From positions 682,001 through 746,000 of the forward strand of contig AP035880.1 of NCBI GenBank assembly GCA_045866215.1: 64,000 nt of DNA, written 5' to 3'. The position numbers and the translations under genes are program-made. Shown here piece by piece: positions 14,760 through 23,399 of the stretch (position 1 is its first letter; every line of letters begins with the position of its first letter). Source of the DNA: Croceivirga sp009797885. GTDB lineage: Bacteria; Bacteroidota; Bacteroidia; Flavobacteriales; Flavobacteriaceae. Below the pieces are notes generated by a model. It was not told the DNA's origin and ran no database searches. It saw nothing but the letters and a program-made list of their open reading frames with translations.

Positions 14760-14814
14760 CCTATATATCCAGAACCCATATAAGGCTTGTCATCACGACA
14801 AGCCTTACTTTTTT
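14760..14814 (+). promoter_or_regulatory. trp attenuator (antiterminator and terminator)
   Basis: The terminator stem AAGGCTTGTC/GACAAGCCTT (14782-14791 with 14797-14806, 10 bp, perfect) is followed by ACTTTTTT. Upstream, CCTATAT (14760-14766) can pair with ATATAAGG (14778-14785) with one bulged A, which would take up the left arm of the terminator. A ribosome stalled on the Trp codons or one that finishes the leader would shift the balance. The antiterminator pairing is weak and is my proposal. Confidence 0.75.
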
Positions 14815-14827
14815 GAACCAATTTGAA

Positions 14828-16225
14828 ATGAAATTTGAACTAAAAACCTATTACAAACAGATACTCGCAGATACCATTACCCCTGTTAGTGTGTATCTAA
14901 AAATACGGGATAAGTATCCCAATAGTATTTTACTGGAAAGTAGTGATTACCACGCCAACGATAACAGCTTCTCCTATATTTGCTGCAATCCCATTGCGTA
15001 CATTAAAATTGAGGGCAATTCCATTATCCAACAATTTCCGGATGGGGCAGTCCTGGAAATGGAGATTACGGATTCCACGGACGTAACCGCCATAATCCAT
15101 GGTTTTTCGCAGCGATTTTCAGTGGAGAACCACAATTTCAAGTTCATAACCAACGGCCTTTTTGGGTATATGGCGTATGATGCGGTTCGTTATTTTGAAT
15201 CTGTTGAAATTTCCGAAAAATCCGATTCCGTCAAAATACCGGATATCTTCTACGCGGTGTATCAAAACATTATTGCGATAAACCATTTTAAAAATGAGGC
15301 TTACTTATTTGCCCATTGTTTTAATGCTGAAAATAATGTTGACGATCTGGAACAATTGCTTAAGGTAAGAAGCTTTGCAACCTATAATTTTTCAAAACTA
15401 GGTGAAGCCAAATCCAATCTTGAAGACGAAGAATACAGGGAACATGTGGAACTGGCCAAAAAACATTGCAAGCGCGGTGACGTATTTCAGTTGGTATTGT
15501 CAAGACGGTTTTCCCAAGATTTTAAGGGGGATGAGTTTAATGTATACCGTGCGTTGCGCTCCATAAACCCTTCCCCCTATCTTTTCTATTTTGACTATGG
15601 GGATTTTAAAATATTTGGCAGTTCCCCAGAGGCGCAACTGATCGTAAAGGAGGGAAAAGCCGAAATACATCCCATTGCCGGGACTTACAAAAGAACGGGC
15701 AATGATGAAAAAGATGCCGAACTCGCCAAAAAACTGGCCGGTGATGAAAAAGAGAACAGCGAGCACGTAATGTTGGTGGATCTGGCCCGAAACGATTTGA
15801 GCAGAAATGGCAATCTAGTGAATGTGGAGACCTACAGGGAAGTCCAATATTTCTCTCATGTCATCCATTTGGTCTCCAAAGTAACGGGACATAAGAAACC
15901 GGACATCCCAACTTTAAAAATTGTTGCGGACACCTTTCCCGCCGGTACTTTGAGCGGAGCTCCAAAACATATGGCCATGCAACTCATTGAAAGGTATGAA
16001 AAGACCAATAGGGCCTACTATGGGGGTGCTATAGGATTTATGGATTTCAACGGAAATTTCAACCATGCCATTATGATTCGGACTTTTTTGAGTAAGAACC
16101 ATCAACTCCATTATCAAGCAGGTGCAGGTTTGGTTGCCGCATCCAATCCGGAAAACGAATTACAGGAAACCTATAATAAATTGGGTGCCTTGAACAGGGC
16201 ATTGGAAATTGCAGAAACTATCTAA
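14828..16225 (+). CDS. trpE: Anthranilate synthase component I
   Basis: TrpE turns chorismate and ammonia into anthranilate, the first committed step to tryptophan. From ATG at 14828 there are 465 residues. The N-terminal part holds an LLESSDY-type feedback element (LLESSDYHANDNSF), in which Trp-sensitive enzymes bind tryptophan. The catalytic half has FQLVLSRRF, PSPYLFY, PIAGTYKRTG, DTFPAGTLSGAPK and YGGAIGFMDF. An in-frame TTG at 14813 lies in the attenuator T tract and is rejected as start. It overlaps the trpG junction exactly (TAAATG). Confidence 0.97.
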   Translation: MKFELKTYYKQILADTITPVSVYLKIRDKYPNSILLESSDYHANDNSFSYICCNPIAYIKIEGNSIIQQFPDGAVLEMEITDSTDVTAIIHGFSQRFSVENHNFKFITNGLFGYMAYDAVRYFESVEISEKSDSVKIPDIFYAVYQNIIAINHFKNEAYLFAHCFNAENNVDDLEQLLKVRSFATYNFSKLGEAKSNLEDEEYREHVELAKKHCKRGDVFQLVLSRRFSQDFKGDEFNVYRALRSINPSPYLFYFDYGDFKIFGSSPEAQLIVKEGKAEIHPIAGTYKRTGNDEKDAELAKKLAGDEKENSEHVMLVDLARNDLSRNGNLVNVETYREVQYFSHVIHLVSKVTGHKKPDIPTLKIVADTFPAGTLSGAPKHMAMQLIERYEKTNRAYYGGAIGFMDFNGNFNHAIMIRTFLSKNHQLHYQAGAGLVAASNPENELQETYNKLGALNRALEIAETI

Positions 16226-16795
16226 ATGGGACGACAGGTTTTAATGATAGACAATTACGATAGCTTCACCTATAATTTGGTGCACTACCTGGAGGACCTG
16301 GGTTGCGAAGTAGTGGTAAAACGAAATGACGAACTTACGTTGGAGGATGTTGATAGGTTCCAGGAAATTGTCCTTTCACCCGGCCCAGGAATACCTGATG
16401 AGGCCGGCCTTTTAAAGCCCATAATCGAGAAATATGCCCCAAGCAAACGCATTTTTGGTGTTTGTTTGGGACAACAGGCCATTGGCGAGGTTTTTGGCGG
16501 TACCCTAATCAATTTGGATGAAGTGTACCATGGGGTGGCAACTACCATAGCGATTATAGAAGACGATTACATCTTTCAGGGAATGTCAAAAACCATGGAG
16601 GTGGGGAGGTACCATTCCTGGGTTGTGGACAGCAAGCTTCCCAAGGAACTTACGGCCACTTCGGTGGACGAAAAAGGACAGATTATGTCCCTAAAACACA
16701 ATACCTATGATGTAAGGGCAGTACAATTTCATCCGGAATCCGTACTTACACCGCAAGGAAAACAAATGCTTAAAAATTGGTTGAATAATAATTGA
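16226..16795 (+). CDS. trpG: Anthranilate synthase component II (glutamine amidotransferase)
   Basis: TrpG supplies ammonia from glutamine to TrpE. The 189 residues form a class I amidotransferase with the nucleophile C80 in GVCLGQQAIGE and the H169/E171 pair in VQFHPESVL; SPGPGIPDEAG is also conserved. The start follows the trpE stop without a gap, so expression is coupled. In some bacteria the same subunit also serves PabA; no pabB is in view. Confidence 0.97.
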   Translation: MGRQVLMIDNYDSFTYNLVHYLEDLGCEVVVKRNDELTLEDVDRFQEIVLSPGPGIPDEAGLLKPIIEKYAPSKRIFGVCLGQQAIGEVFGGTLINLDEVYHGVATTIAIIEDDYIFQGMSKTMEVGRYHSWVVDSKLPKELTATSVDEKGQIMSLKHNTYDVRAVQFHPESVLTPQGKQMLKNWLNNN

Positions 16796-16800
16796 AACTT

Positions 16801-16859
16801 GTCATTCCTGTGAAAACAGGAATCCAAAAAAATAGATTCCGCATCAAGTGCGGAATGAC
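16801..16859 (+). repeat. Palindromic repeat element between trpG and trpD
   Basis: Two perfect 8-bp hairpins, ATTCCTGT/ACAGGAAT with a GAAA loop and ATTCCGCA/TGCGGAAT, are enclosed by GTCAT (16801-16805) and ATGAC (16855-16859). The whole can fold as a two-armed cloverleaf. From memory this resembles the GTCATTCC...GGAATGAC elements scattered through many genomes. It fills almost the entire trpG-trpD gap and has no T tract, so it more likely stabilises or punctuates the transcript than ends it. Confidence 0.8.
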
Positions 16860-16870
16860 AAAAAGAAAAA

Positions 16871-17863
16871 ATGAAAGAAACACTGAACAGACTTATCAAT
16901 CACGAAATCCTGGCAAAGGAAGATGCCAAGCAAATTTTGGTAAACATTGCCAAAGGCCAATACAATACCAGTCAAATTGCAGCTTTTCTGACCGTTTACA
17001 TGATGCGAAGCATTACCATTGAGGAGTTGGAAGGTTTTCGTGATGCGCTCTTGGAACTGTGCTTGGCAGTGGACTTAAGCGATTATAACCCCATTGATCT
17101 TTGTGGAACGGGAGGCGATGGCAAAGACACGTTCAACATTTCCACTTTGGCCTCTTTTGTAACTGCCGGAGCTGGGATAAAAGTCACCAAACATGGAAAT
17201 TATGGGGTTTCCTCCAAATGTGGAAGTAGCAATGTAATGGAGTTTTTGGGCATCAAATTCAGTAACGAGGCCGATTTCCTGAAAAAATCCATAGATGAAG
17301 CCGGTATCTGTGTATTGCATGCGCCCCTTTTTCATCCTGCCATGAAAAATGTGGCCCCCATACGAAGGGAATTGGCCGTAAAAACCTTTTTCAATATGTT
17401 GGGGCCTATGGTTAATCCAGCTTTTCCAAAGAACCAAATGGTGGGCGTATTCAACCTGGAACTGGCACGAATGTATGGATACCTCTATCAGAATACGGAT
17501 AAAAACTTTACCGTACTCCACGCTTTGGATGGCTATGATGAGATTAGTTTAACCGGGGCGACCAAGACCATATCCAATGGTTCCGAAGGTATTTTACAGC
17601 CTCGGGATTTTGGTTTGGATAGCGTAAAGGCCAATGCCATTGCCGGCGGTGAGGATGTTGCAGAATCCGCGCAGATTTTTATGAACATTTTGCAGGGCAA
17701 GGGAGCAGAAGCTCAGAACAATGTGGTCTGTGCCAATGCCGGGATAGCCATAGCCACAGTGGAGGGCCTTGCACCAAAAGAAGGATTTGAAAAAGCGAAG
17801 GAATCCTTGCTAAGTGGCAAAGCGTTAAAAGCATTGAGGAAATTACAGGAGTTGAGTAATTAG
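16871..17863 (+). CDS. trpD: Anthranilate phosphoribosyltransferase
   Basis: TrpD joins anthranilate to PRPP. The 330 residues carry the PRPP/Mg loop LCGTGGDGKDTFNIST (about 77-92), KHGNYGVSSKCGSSNVMEFLG (anthranilate site) and NMLGPMVNPA. Length is normal. It starts 11 bases after the palindromic repeat and reads alone, not fused to trpG. A 273-base gap to trpC follows, starting with five TTG triplets at 17864-17878. Confidence 0.97.
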   Translation: MKETLNRLINHEILAKEDAKQILVNIAKGQYNTSQIAAFLTVYMMRSITIEELEGFRDALLELCLAVDLSDYNPIDLCGTGGDGKDTFNISTLASFVTAGAGIKVTKHGNYGVSSKCGSSNVMEFLGIKFSNEADFLKKSIDEAGICVLHAPLFHPAMKNVAPIRRELAVKTFFNMLGPMVNPAFPKNQMVGVFNLELARMYGYLYQNTDKNFTVLHALDGYDEISLTGATKTISNGSEGILQPRDFGLDSVKANAIAGGEDVAESAQIFMNILQGKGAEAQNNVVCANAGIAIATVEGLAPKEGFEKAKESLLSGKALKALRKLQELSN

Positions 17864-17915
17864 TTGTTGTTGTTGTTGGAAATTGTGGATGTAAAGTCGG
17901 TTTTTTCAGAAACAA

Positions 17916-18140
17916 ATGTTTTGGTTGATTCCAATGGTTTCAACCACCGGAAAATTAGTGGGTCAAGACCTAACCACTGGGATAAATAGTGTACAACGGA
18001 TGTATGACATAAGTACGGTAATGGCGTTTAAAATCTTCAATATTACTTTAGTAATGGTGGGAGCTTCACTTATTTTTTTCTGGATCAATATTCACAAACC
18101 CATTAAACGAATATCCATAAACCAACAATCGAAAAAATGA
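17916..18140 (+). CDS. Possible small single-helix membrane protein between trpD and trpC
   Basis: A 74-codon frame ends with its TGA overlapping the trpC ATG (ATGA). It encodes a segment MAFKIFNITLVMVGASLIFF with one clear membrane helix (about 36-57) and a basic C-terminal tail (KPIKRISINQQSKK). I recognise no family. A shorter start at Met29 would keep the helix. The ATGA junction and the otherwise empty gap favour a real gene; the lack of any homologue I know and of a start signal argue against it. Confidence 0.35.
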   Translation: MFWLIPMVSTTGKLVGQDLTTGINSVQRMYDISTVMAFKIFNITLVMVGASLIFFWINIHKPIKRISINQQSKK

Positions 18141-18922
18141 ACATTCTGGAAAAAATAGTAGCCGATAAACGAAAGGAAGTTGCCCTCAAACGGTCTTTGA
18201 TTCCAACTTTGCAACTGGAAAAGTCGGTTTTATTTGAACGGAAATGCCCGTCCCTGGCCTCCGCTTTAAAGACCAGTAACACGGGAATCATTGCAGAACA
18301 TAAACGACGTTCCCCTTCCAAAGACACCATAAATCAAAATACCAACATTGCCCAGGTGGCAAAGGGGTATCAAAACGCAGGCGTATGTGGAATGAGCGTA
18401 CTTACGGATATCAAATACTTTGGAGGTTCGCTGGAGGATCTGCTCTTGGCACGGGCATCTGTGGACATGCCTTTACTGAGAAAGGAATTTATGATAGACG
18501 AATATCAGGTATTGGAGGCTAAGGCAAATGGGGCAGATGTAATTTTACTCATTGCCGCGATACTGTCCAAAGAGGAGCTAAAAGTACTTTCCGAGCTGGC
18601 CAAAAGTTTGGGGATGAACGTACTTTTAGAAATCCACAACCAACAGGAATTGAACAAGTCCTTACTGCCCAGTGTGGATATGTTGGGCGTTAACAACCGT
18701 AATTTAAAGACCTTTGAAGTGAGTTTGGAAACCAGCAAGTCACTGGCCAAGGAAATCCCGGAGGATTTCGTAAAAGTATCCGAGAGTGGCATAAGTTCCA
18801 TCAGCGCCATTAAAGAACTTAAGGAATTCGGTTATCAAGGTTTTTTGATTGGCGAGAACTTTATGAAAACGGAAAACCCGGGAGAAAGCGCAGCAGAATT
18901 TATTCAAAAATTAGAAGGATGA
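18137..18922 (+). CDS. trpC: Indole-3-glycerol phosphate synthase
   Basis: TrpC closes the indole ring from carboxyphenylaminodeoxyribulose phosphate. The 261-residue TIM barrel has the N-terminal IVADKRKEVALKRS, catalytic-lysine segment IIAEHKRRSPSKD, LLIAAIL, GVNNRNLKTF and SESGISS. It overlaps trpF by 4 bases (ATGA). It is a separate protein, not the TrpC-TrpF fusion of enterics. Confidence 0.97.
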   Translation: MNILEKIVADKRKEVALKRSLIPTLQLEKSVLFERKCPSLASALKTSNTGIIAEHKRRSPSKDTINQNTNIAQVAKGYQNAGVCGMSVLTDIKYFGGSLEDLLLARASVDMPLLRKEFMIDEYQVLEAKANGADVILLIAAILSKEELKVLSELAKSLGMNVLLEIHNQQELNKSLLPSVDMLGVNNRNLKTFEVSLETSKSLAKEIPEDFVKVSESGISSISAIKELKEFGYQGFLIGENFMKTENPGESAAEFIQKLEG

Positions 18923-19578
18923 AACTCAAAATATGTGGTCAAAAACATAATATTGCCGATGTGGCCGGTGTGCAACCGGATTACCTCGGTTTTATCTTTT
19001 GGGAACCCTCGTCCCGTTACTTTGATCATGAACCGTCCCCACTACCCCCAGAAATAAAGAGCGTTGGGGTTTTTGTGGATGCCTCCATTGAAAACGTTTT
19101 GGAAAAGGTTTCAACATATCATTTGGATGCCGTTCAGTTACATGGAAATGAAACCCCGGAATACTGTGCAAATCTAAAAAATCGTCATTCAGAACTTGTT
19201 TCGGAATCCCAAACCAAAGAATTTGACATCATAAAGGTATTTTCAATCAAGGAAACATTCGATTTTTCCATCTTAAAAGCTTATGAGGATTCCTGTGACT
19301 ACTTCCTCTTTGATACCAAGGGAAAGTTGCCCGGAGGAAATGGTTACGCTTTTGATTGGGAAGTCCTGCAGCAATACCCTTCAACCAAACCCTATTTTCT
19401 AAGTGGGGGCATTGGATTGGAGAATGTAAATGAACTACGGAAATTCTTGGATACCGATACCTCAAAATACTGTTATGCCATTGATGTGAACAGCAAATTT
19501 GAAACGGAACCCGGACTTAAGGATATCAAAAAACTAAAAGAATTTAAAAAAGTGCTGGAAAATGAGTTATCACGCTAA
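18919..19578 (+). CDS. trpF: Phosphoribosylanthranilate isomerase with a repeat-derived insertion
   Basis: TrpF performs the Amadori rearrangement of phosphoribosylanthranilate. In 219 residues the catalytic C6 (KICGQ) and D132 (FLFDTKGKLPGGNG) are present, with VQLHG and FLSGGIG strands. Between VQLHGNETPEYC and IIKVFSI lies NRHSELVSESQTKE (about 88-101). Residues 89-97 are encoded by a palindromic repeat that has entered in frame, in a loop after a barrel strand, so the enzyme probably still works. The gene overlaps trpC by 4 and trpB by 17 bases. Confidence 0.95.
   Translation: MKLKICGQKHNIADVAGVQPDYLGFIFWEPSSRYFDHEPSPLPPEIKSVGVFVDASIENVLEKVSTYHLDAVQLHGNETPEYCANLKNRHSELVSESQTKEFDIIKVFSIKETFDFSILKAYEDSCDYFLFDTKGKLPGGNGYAFDWEVLQQYPSTKPYFLSGGIGLENVNELRKFLDTDTSKYCYAIDVNSKFETEPGLKDIKKLKEFKKVLENELSR
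19184..19208 (+). repeat. Palindromic repeat inside trpF
   Basis: The sequence ATTCAGAA-CTTGT-TTCGGAAT (stem 19187-19194 with 19200-19207, one A-G mismatch) is framed by GTC and C. It belongs to the GTCATTC...GAATC type of dispersed repeat, related to but not the same as the element at 16801. It keeps the trpF frame open and encodes RHSELVSES, a peptide that I associate with translated copies of this repeat. Confidence 0.75.
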
Positions 19579-20743
19579 CGAAAAAGGTTATTACGGAGAA
19601 TTTGGAGGGGCATTCATTCCCGAGATGTTATACCCCAATTGTGAGGAACTTCGCCAAAATTACATCCGGATTATGTCAGAACCTTCCTTTCAGGAAGAGT
19701 TTCATCAACTGTTAAAAGACTATGTAGGCAGACCCACTCCCTTGTATTTTGCAGAGCGTTTATCGGAAAAGTATCAAACCAAAATATATCTAAAACGGGA
19801 AGACCTTTGTCACACAGGGGCGCACAAGGTCAATAACACCATAGGGCAAATTTTGATGGCCAAAAAATTGGGCAAAAACCGGATCATTGCAGAAACCGGT
19901 GCAGGTCAACATGGAGTTGCCACAGCAACGGTTTGTGCTTTAATGGGTATTGAGTGCGTCGTGTACATGGGTGAAATTGATATTGAAAGACAAGCGCCCA
20001 ATGTAGCCCGCATGAAGATGTTGGGTGCAGAGGTCCGTGCGGCCAAATCCGGCAGTAGAACGTTAAAGGACGCTACCAATGAAGCCATACGTGATTGGAT
20101 CAACAACCCTGTAAATACCCATTACATTATAGGCTCGGTTGTAGGGCCACACCCCTATCCCGATATGGTAGCGCGTTTTCAATCCGTAATTTCAGAAGAA
20201 ATCAAATGGCAGTTGCAGGAAAAGGAGGGGAAAGAGAATCCCAATTATGTGGTGGCCTGTGTAGGGGGTGGTAGCAATGCCGCAGGTGCCTATTATCATT
20301 ATTTGGACACCCCGGAGGTCGGTATCATTGCCGTTGAGGCAGCTGGCAAAGGGGTTAATTCCGGGGAGAGTGCTGCGACATCGGCCTTGGGAAAAGTGGG
20401 TATCATCCATGGTAGCAAAACCCTATTGATGCAAACCGAAGATGGTCAAATCACCGAACCGTATTCCATTTCCGCGGGACTGGACTACCCTGGAGTAGGA
20501 CCAATGCATGCACATTTGTACAAAAGTGGTCGTGGGGAATTCATTTCAATCACCGATGATGAGGCCATGACCGCTGGCCTGGAAATGTCCCAATTGGAAG
20601 GCATTATCCCCGCCATAGAAACCAGCCATGCCTTCGCTATTTTCGATTATAAAAAATTCGAGAAGGATGATGTTATCGTAATCAATCTTTCCGGGAGGGG
20701 AGATAAGGATCTTCAAACGTACATTGACTACTTTAGGCTATGA
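19562..20743 (+). CDS. trpB: Tryptophan synthase beta chain
   Basis: TrpB condenses indole and serine using PLP. The 393 residues carry the PLP lysine K89 in HTGAHKVNNT, the GAGQHGVATATV segment, the phosphate-binding VGGGSNAAG and the C-terminal NLSGRGDKD. Length is typical of TrpB1, the partner of TrpA. The start lies 17 bases inside trpF. The spacer to trpA is 73 bases with nothing evident in it. Confidence 0.98.
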   Translation: MSYHANEKGYYGEFGGAFIPEMLYPNCEELRQNYIRIMSEPSFQEEFHQLLKDYVGRPTPLYFAERLSEKYQTKIYLKREDLCHTGAHKVNNTIGQILMAKKLGKNRIIAETGAGQHGVATATVCALMGIECVVYMGEIDIERQAPNVARMKMLGAEVRAAKSGSRTLKDATNEAIRDWINNPVNTHYIIGSVVGPHPYPDMVARFQSVISEEIKWQLQEKEGKENPNYVVACVGGGSNAAGAYYHYLDTPEVGIIAVEAAGKGVNSGESAATSALGKVGIIHGSKTLLMQTEDGQITEPYSISAGLDYPGVGPMHAHLYKSGRGEFISITDDEAMTAGLEMSQLEGIIPAIETSHAFAIFDYKKFEKDDVIVINLSGRGDKDLQTYIDYFRL

Positions 20744-20816
20744 CAGGATTTCGAACCAACGTGAAAAATCCGACAACAATTCCCAATTACATATCTGATT
20801 TTCAACAACTAAATAA

Positions 20817-21578
20817 ATGAACAGAATAAAAGCCAAACTCCAGGAGGATAAAAAACTCCTCTCCATTTACTTTACTGCAGGATATCCAAAATTGGATGAT
20901 ACCGTTCCAATAATTCAGGAATTGGAGAGGGCCGGAGTGGATATGATAGAAATAGGCCTTCCTTTTAGCGATCCGTTGGCAGATGGGCCTACCATTCAGA
21001 AAAGTTCCACGGCTGCGCTGGGAAATGGCATGCACACTGAACTACTATTTGAACAATTAAAGGACATACGGAAAACCGTTTCCATACCCTTGATCCTTAT
21101 GGGCTATTTTAATCCAATGTTACAGTACGGGGTCGAGGCTTTTTGTCGAAGATGCTTTGAAATTGGGATAGATGGTATTATTATGCCCGATCTTCCCCTG
21201 GATGTCTATAAAGAAACCTACGAAGCCATTTACAAAAAATACAATCTTATCAACGTCTTTTTGATTACCCCACAGACCAGCGAAGAACGCATTCGTGCTA
21301 TCGACAATGCCTCGGACGGTTTTATTTATATGGTCAGTTCGGCAAGCACCACCGGTGCCAAGGATGGTTTTGGCGCGGAACAGCAGGAATACTTCCAACG
21401 GATTGCCAAACTGAACCTCAAAAATCCCCAGATAGTGGGGTTTGGTATCAGTAATGCGAACACCTTTCAGGCAGCCACGGCAAAAGCCAAAGGGGCCATC
21501 ATCGGGTCTGCATTTATTAAGCATTTAACCCAAAACGGGATTGGAAAGATTGAGAATTTCATCAAAACGATCCGATAA
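20817..21578 (+). CDS. trpA: Tryptophan synthase alpha chain
   Basis: TrpA cleaves indole-3-glycerol phosphate and channels indole to TrpB. The 253-residue TIM barrel has the catalytic E45 and D56 in IEIGLPFSDPLADGPTIQ, then ILMGYFNPM, GIIMPDLPL, FLITPQTSEERI and the phosphate site VGFGISNANTF. It is the last trp gene. No terminator hairpin is visible in the 21 bases before the convergent SusD-type gene. Confidence 0.97.
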   Translation: MNRIKAKLQEDKKLLSIYFTAGYPKLDDTVPIIQELERAGVDMIEIGLPFSDPLADGPTIQKSSTAALGNGMHTELLFEQLKDIRKTVSIPLILMGYFNPMLQYGVEAFCRRCFEIGIDGIIMPDLPLDVYKETYEAIYKKYNLINVFLITPQTSEERIRAIDNASDGFIYMVSSASTTGAKDGFGAEQQEYFQRIAKLNLKNPQIVGFGISNANTFQAATAKAKGAIIGSAFIKHLTQNGIGKIENFIKTIR

Positions 21579-21599
21579 AGGGGCACATTCTATTTTGTT

Positions 21600-23399
21600 T
21601 CAATAGCCCGGATTTTGAACAACATTTGGGTTTAAGTTAATCTCATCGGCCGGTATGGGCCAGATATACTTATGTGGTGCGAATTGTTTGGAAAGACCTG
21701 GATTTCTTGTATTGAAGTCTTCAATAACTTCAGAAAGCAATTGGTTCCTTATCAAAGCATCTTTATAGGAGCCTTCAAAACAGAGTTCTTTTTTACGTTG
21801 CGCTAATATTTCAATAAGTAATTCGTTTTGGCTCAATCCATTTTGTAACAAGAAATCCGGAGAAGTGTGCGATCTTGCTATGACTTGGTTTACCAATTCA
21901 TACGCCTTTGCGGTAGGTCCGTTAATCGCATTTTCAACTTCGGCCGCCATCAATAACACATCCGCATACCTTATAAAGGGAAAATCTTCGGAAGACTGCC
22001 CAATTCCTGGTGGGTTGGATACATCGCCAATATACTTAAGTGGCCTCCAATTTGTTACATCGGTGGCATTGATGGTCGTGCCATTTTGTACAGTGAATGA
22101 AGCTACATTGGCAAAAAACCGGTTGTCCTCTATGTTCAACGGAAAAGTAATCGGATTTTGGAAGTCAGCGGCATCATTAAAATACCCTTGTATAAATTTT
22201 GGATCCAGCCTTAAAATGTCATTGAGGGCATAGCCCAAAGGTCCCCAGAAAACCCCAACATTACCCCCACCATTTGTTTTCATAACATCAAAATCAATGG
22301 AGAAAATGATTTCAGAATTGTTGGATTCATTGTCAACACGAAATACGCTGGAGTAGTCCTGTTCCAGATTGAATTGGTTCATTACTTTATCAAACTGGGA
22401 AGCCGCCAGGGCGTACTTTTCCACATCAAAGTCCGGGAATCCGGCAGAATACAGGTAAAATTGTCCTAAAAGGACCTGAGCAGCCGGAACCGAAGCACTT
22501 TTGGGATTGGTAAAACTTTCCAAATTGGCCTCTGCAAACAGTAAATCCCCCTCAATCAAGTCCTTCAAAGAAGACCTGTCCTGGCCTAAAACCGTATCCG
22601 AAGTAGATGTCACAAGAACCGGGTTGCCATAAAGCTTCAACAGATTAAAGTACAATAGTGCCCTCAAAAATCTGAACTCGGCATTCAATACACGCTCTTC
22701 TTTACCCAGCTCTGAAACATAATTACCTTCAGCAATGAGTTCCAGGCCTAAGTTGGTATTGCGAATGGCACGGTAATGAATTGCCCACACATCATTGATA
22801 ACCCTGTTCGATGGTTCAAAAACATAGTTGTCCAATGATGAATATACTGCTGACGAATTTTGATCAACGTAAGCCAAATCCGTACCAATGTCCCCCCAAT
22901 ACAGGGAATATCCCTCTGAACCAAATAGGAACGGATCTTTGAGCATAGTGTACGTATTGGCCAGTAAAAAATCAATGTCCGGGTCGGTTTCTTGAATGGG
23001 TTGAACAGGTTCTATAACCTCGGCCTCCAATATTTCCGTATCATTTTCCTCAGAAAGGGTTACACTGAATTCGTAAGTCAAACCTTCCACGAAAGCATCG
23101 GAATCCATGGACAATGCAACGCTAACTTGATAAGTCCCCAGTTCCAGATCATTAAACCTAACCGTCCCTTGATCATTGGTAACGAGCGTGCTATTTCCAG
23201 GGCTAAGGGTTACACTTGCATTTGGTTCCGGAGTTCCATCAGATATGCTTACCACAACTATTAAGGTTCCCGTAATGCTATCTTGAGCTTCATTATCGGA
23301 GCCACAACCGGAAACCATAATCAAAACAACCAGTACAAAAAATAGTATGGGGTTGCTCTTTGCACATCTTGACCGTAATACATCAAATCGATTCATCAT
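21600..23399 (-). CDS. SusD/RagB-like outer-membrane lipoprotein with N-terminal Ig-like domain
   Basis: SusD-type proteins capture glycans or peptides at the cell surface and pass them to a SusC TonB porin. The 599 residues start with a long lipoprotein signal (acylated Cys at 32), then a carboxypeptidase-regulatory-like beta sandwich (about 42-125: GTLIVVVSISDGTPEPNASV, GTVRFNDLELGTYQVSV). The SusD helical domain follows with NDVWAIHYRAIRNTNLGLE, AEFRFLRALLYFNLLKLYG and FIRYADVLLMAAEVENAING. No susC gene is adjacent, so it is an orphan in this window. Substrate unknown. Confidence 0.85.
   Translation of the reverse strand: MMNRFDVLRSRCAKSNPILFFVLVVLIMVSGCGSDNEAQDSITGTLIVVVSISDGTPEPNASVTLSPGNSTLVTNDQGTVRFNDLELGTYQVSVALSMDSDAFVEGLTYEFSVTLSEENDTEILEAEVIEPVQPIQETDPDIDFLLANTYTMLKDPFLFGSEGYSLYWGDIGTDLAYVDQNSSAVYSSLDNYVFEPSNRVINDVWAIHYRAIRNTNLGLELIAEGNYVSELGKEERVLNAEFRFLRALLYFNLLKLYGNPVLVTSTSDTVLGQDRSSLKDLIEGDLLFAEANLESFTNPKSASVPAAQVLLGQFYLYSAGFPDFDVEKYALAASQFDKVMNQFNLEQDYSSVFRVDNESNNSEIIFSIDFDVMKTNGGGNVGVFWGPLGYALNDILRLDPKFIQGYFNDAADFQNPITFPLNIEDNRFFANVASFTVQNGTTINATDVTNWRPLKYIGDVSNPPGIGQSSEDFPFIRYADVLLMAAEVENAINGPTAKAYELVNQVIARSHTSPDFLLQNGLSQNELLIEILAQRKKELCFEGSYKDALIRNQLLSEVIEDFNTRNPGLSKQFAPHKYIWPIPADEINLNPNVVQNPGY

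Noticed and set aside
14813..14827. TTG at 14813 as the trpE start
   Set aside because: It lies in the attenuator T tract; ATG at 14828 gives the normal N-terminus.
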